From CBDUMN01 sp965368335 (GTDB lineage Bacteria; Pseudomonadota; Alphaproteobacteria; Rhodospirillales; JAPHRK01), in the NCBI GenBank assembly GCA_965368335.1, contig CBDUMN010000079.1, forward strand, positions 1-16,636: a DNA stretch of 16,636 nt. The letters run 5' to 3'. Position numbers and translations under genes: made by a program. The notes under the pieces are model-generated. The model was not told the DNA's origin. It was given only the letters and a program-made list of their open reading frames with translations, and searched no databases. Positions 14,594 through 16,636 of the stretch are shown here, piece by piece. Within the stretch, counting starts at the first letter, position 1. Every line of letters starts with the position of its first letter.

Positions 14594-16384
14594 TTAGAAT
14601 TGATCGTCGGCCAGAGCGAGGATGCTTTCGGCCCCATTGGTCATGGTTTTACGGAAGGCCTCGGCCACAGGCATAATTTGCGTGGCATAGAAATGCGCCG
14701 TTTTAATCTTGCCATCCATGAACTTGGGATCGCCTTCGTTAGCGTCCATCTTGGCCTTAGCGACAAGGGCGGCGCGGGCCATCTGCCAACCGCCACAGAC
14801 CGTCCCCATCAAGCGCAGGTAAGCAAAAGCGCCTGCAGCAGCCTTTTGCGGCTGGTTGCTATTGGCGATCAACCAGTCAGTCGCCTGCTCGGCGTTTGCG
14901 ACACCATCGGCCAAAGCCTCTCTGATTGAGGCAAAAACATCGCCTTCGGCCTTCGCCAACTCTTCATCAAACGCCTTGATTTCAGCCAGAACACTCTTAG
15001 CGACCTCGCCACCATTGCGTAGGGTCTTGCGGAATACCAGATCGTTGGCCTGGATGCCGGTCGTGCCCTCGTAAATGGTGATAATGCGCGAATCCCGATA
15101 GTGCTGGGCCGCACCGGTTTCTTCAATAAAGCCCATGCCACCGTGAACCTGAACGCCGACCGAGGTCATTTCCTGGCCGATCTCAGTGCTCCAGCCTTTG
15201 ACGATAGGCGTATAGAACTCGAGCAGATCATTATTGCGCTTCCGAACGTCCACATCCTTGGACTTATGAGCTTTATCGAAGGCCGAACCGGCCACCAGAG
15301 CCATGGCGCGTGTCGCTTCGGCATAAGCCTTCATCGTCATCAACATACGCCGCACGTCAGGGTGGTTGATGATCGGCGCTTTTGCTTCGGAAGACATCAT
15401 TGTTTTGCCCTGGACGCGCTCCTTGGCATATTCGAGCGCTTGTTGGTAAGAGCGCTCAGCCATGGCGACGCCTTGAAGGCCGACGCCGAAGCGGGCGTTG
15501 TTCATCATCACGAACATATATTCAAGGCCACGATTTTCTTCGCCAACCACGTAGCCAATTGCGCCTTCGTTATCGCCGAACGACATAACGCAGGTCGGGC
15601 TCGCATGAATACCAAGCTTATGTTCGAGAGACACGCAACGCACATCGTTACGCTCACCCAAAGAACCGTCTTCATTGACCATGTATTTCGGCACAACAAA
15701 AAGCGAGATGCCTTTTACGCCAGCAGGCGCATCCGGGGTGCGCGCCAAAACCAGATGAACGATATTGTCGGTCATCTCATGGTCGCCGTAGGTGATGAAA
15801 ATCTTCTGCCCGGAAATCCTATAGGTTCCGTCACCTTGCGGAACCGCCTTACTGCGCAGCGCGGCCAGATCCGACCCGGCCTGAGGCTCGGTAAGGTTCA
15901 TGGTGCCGGTCCATTCGCCAGTAATCAGCTTTTCGAGGAACGTCGCCTTCAACTCATCGGAAGCGTTGTTTTCAAGCGCTTCGGCCGCTCCTTGGCTTAG
16001 CAAGGGGCAAAGCGCAAATGCCATATTGGACGCATGCCACATCTCATCGACGGCAGCGCCGACGGCTTTGGGGAGCCCCTGCCCGCCATATTCGGGATTG
16101 CAGGCCAGACCGATCCAGCCGCCTTCGGCAACCGACTTGTAAGCTTCTTTCCAGCCATCGGCTACCTGAACGGCGCCATCGACCAGTTTTGCGCCCTGGC
16201 CATCTCCAGCTTCATTAAGCGGAGCGAGAACGCCTCCAGCCACCTTGCCAGCTTCTTCCAACACGGCATCGACCAAATCGCCAGACACCTCTTCATAGTC
16301 CTGAAGGCTAGCCAGCTCTTCCAGACCGACGAGGTTTTCAAGGACGAACTTCATGTCGTTGATTGGCGCGTTATAGGACGTCAT
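14594..16384 (-). CDS. Long-chain-type acyl-CoA dehydrogenase with C-terminal extension (DmdC-like clade)
   Basis: A flavoprotein that introduces an alpha-beta double bond into an acyl-CoA and passes electrons to ETF. At 596 residues it is about 200 longer than classic acyl-CoA dehydrogenases. The order is a short N-terminal cap (3-35), the N-terminal helical domain to about 160, the middle beta domain with MNLTEPQAGSDL (162-173), the C-terminal helical domain with catalytic Glu439 in ITIYEGTTGIQ, and an added C-terminal domain (about 465-595). This layout is shared with DmdC, the 3-methylmercaptopropionyl-CoA dehydrogenase, but also with many fatty-acid enzymes, so I give no symbol. The ATG at 16384 has GGGAG about ten bases upstream. 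The end of etfA lies just upstream on the same strand, a fitting electron acceptor; bktB follows by 48 bases. Confidence 0.92.
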   Translation of the reverse strand: MTSYNAPINDMKFVLENLVGLEELASLQDYEEVSGDLVDAVLEEAGKVAGGVLAPLNEAGDGQGAKLVDGAVQVADGWKEAYKSVAEGGWIGLACNPEYGGQGLPKAVGAAVDEMWHASNMAFALCPLLSQGAAEALENNASDELKATFLEKLITGEWTGTMNLTEPQAGSDLAALRSKAVPQGDGTYRISGQKIFITYGDHEMTDNIVHLVLARTPDAPAGVKGISLFVVPKYMVNEDGSLGERNDVRCVSLEHKLGIHASPTCVMSFGDNEGAIGYVVGEENRGLEYMFVMMNNARFGVGLQGVAMAERSYQQALEYAKERVQGKTMMSSEAKAPIINHPDVRRMLMTMKAYAEATRAMALVAGSAFDKAHKSKDVDVRKRNNDLLEFYTPIVKGWSTEIGQEMTSVGVQVHGGMGFIEETGAAQHYRDSRIITIYEGTTGIQANDLVFRKTLRNGGEVAKSVLAEIKAFDEELAKAEGDVFASIREALADGVANAEQATDWLIANSNQPQKAAAGAFAYLRLMGTVCGGWQMARAALVAKAKMDANEGDPKFMDGKIKTAHFYATQIMPVAEAFRKTMTNGAESILALADDQF

Positions 16385-16457
16385 AGCGCAATAGCTCCCA
16401 AATAGATTTATCTCTGCCCATAAGATAAGCGGGCATCCCTCAAAGCGCCTGTAAATT

Positions 16458-16472
16458 ATTGTGAACTACAAT
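16458..16472. promoter_or_regulatory. Small inverted repeat upstream of the acyl-CoA dehydrogenase
   Basis: ATTGT, five bases, ACAAT lies 74-88 bases upstream of the start codon, between the etfA terminator and the gene, where an operator would be expected. It does not match FadR or PsrA sites I know. It is short enough to be chance. Confidence 0.25.
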
Positions 16473-16485
16473 TGGCGCAGGAAAT

Positions 16486-16550
16486 TAAAAAGTGGGACGC
16501 CGCCCCGGAGTTCAGGGTTACTTGGGGAGGAAGTTTCCGGGGCGGCGTCC
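16486..16550 (-). terminator. Intrinsic terminator after etfA, 15-bp perfect stem
   Basis: GGACGCCGCCCCGGA (16495-16509) and its exact reverse complement (16536-16550) form a 15-pair GC-rich stem around a 26-base loop. On the minus strand it is followed by CACTTTTTAATTT. It ends the etfA transcript 16 bases after its stop codon and implies a separate promoter for the acyl-CoA dehydrogenase gene. The loop is unusually long. Confidence 0.82.
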
Positions 16551-16566
16551 GCCAGGGGTCTTGTCG

Positions 16567-16636
16567 TTACAGTGCCTCTTTTAATTCCGGCACGGCTTTG
16601 AAGAGGTCTTCGACGAGGCCGTAGTCTGCGACCTGG
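16567..16636 (-). CDS. etfA: Electron transfer flavoprotein alpha subunit, C-terminal end (partial at window edge)
   Basis: The last 22 codons and the TAA stop of a minus-strand gene that enters from beyond the window end. The readable peptide QVADYGLVEDLFKAVPEL followed by KEAL matches the conserved C-terminus of EtfA (VADYGLVxDLFxxVPEL). EtfA binds FAD and carries electrons from acyl-CoA dehydrogenases to ETF-ubiquinone oxidoreductase, which fits the acyl-CoA dehydrogenase just downstream. The 15-bp terminator follows at once. The rest of the gene, and the usual etfB partner, are outside the window. The fragment is short, but the motif is distinctive. Confidence 0.82.
   Translation of the reverse strand, partial: QVADYGLVEDLFKAVPELKEAL

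Noticed and set aside
15101..16000. 299-residue plus-strand open frame
   Set aside because: Antisense to the acyl-CoA dehydrogenase, which has all family motifs; no independent support.
1..16636. CRISPR arrays, tRNA or rRNA genes, insertion sequences, phage genes
   Set aside because: No regularly spaced repeats, cloverleaf sequences, transposase motifs or integrase motifs were seen on reading either strand.

Overview
The window looks like ordinary chromosome from a mid-GC alphaproteobacterium. The strongest clue is a Usg-family protein (8055-8318), a family I know almost only from Alphaproteobacteria. The scfR-mutA-mutB arrangement also fits. I see no rRNA, tRNA, CRISPR array, insertion sequence or phage gene. 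Coding density is high and no gene-free stretch exceeds about 190 bases. A marine Rhodospirillales-like or Kiloniella-like lineage is a guess only.

Layout. (1) 63-5717, minus strand: a propionate (methylmalonyl-CoA) operon. It runs from an XRE-type short-chain acyl-CoA regulator (ScfR/RamB/PccR family) to the small, catalytically inert subunit and then the large, B12-binding subunit of heterodimeric methylmalonyl-CoA mutase. (2) 5718-5944: an AT-rich divergent control region with TTTGCAAA-type sites and a 14-bp perfect palindrome. (3) 5945-10739, plus strand: fused MnmC, a tRNA wobble-uridine enzyme with a TTG start; Usg; two very small unassigned genes, one a 30-residue membrane peptide; and a CaiB/BaiF CoA-transferase. 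An MBL-fold hydrolase lies on the minus strand between them. (4) 10736-13250, minus strand: thiI, which makes 4-thiouridine (s4U) in tRNA, followed by a TudS(DUF523)-DUF1722 protein of the RudS type, which removes s4U. (5) 13352-16636, minus strand: a beta-oxidation-like block holding the C-terminus of EtfA at the window edge, a long DmdC-type acyl-CoA dehydrogenase and a BktB-like beta-ketothiolase. Two clear intrinsic terminators bound its transcription units.

How the genes work together. The acyl-CoA dehydrogenase, with electrons leaving through ETF, and the thiolase would yield acetyl-CoA and, from odd chains, propionyl-CoA. After carboxylation elsewhere, propionyl-CoA reaches succinyl-CoA through the mutase, under control of the ScfR regulator. 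The CaiB-type transferase could move CoA between acids in the same network.

The most interesting point is the thiI-rudS pair. Writer and eraser of the same tRNA modification lie in tandem, with no visible terminator in the 58 bases between them and a strong terminator isolating them from the gene upstream. They may form a compact s4U set-point module.
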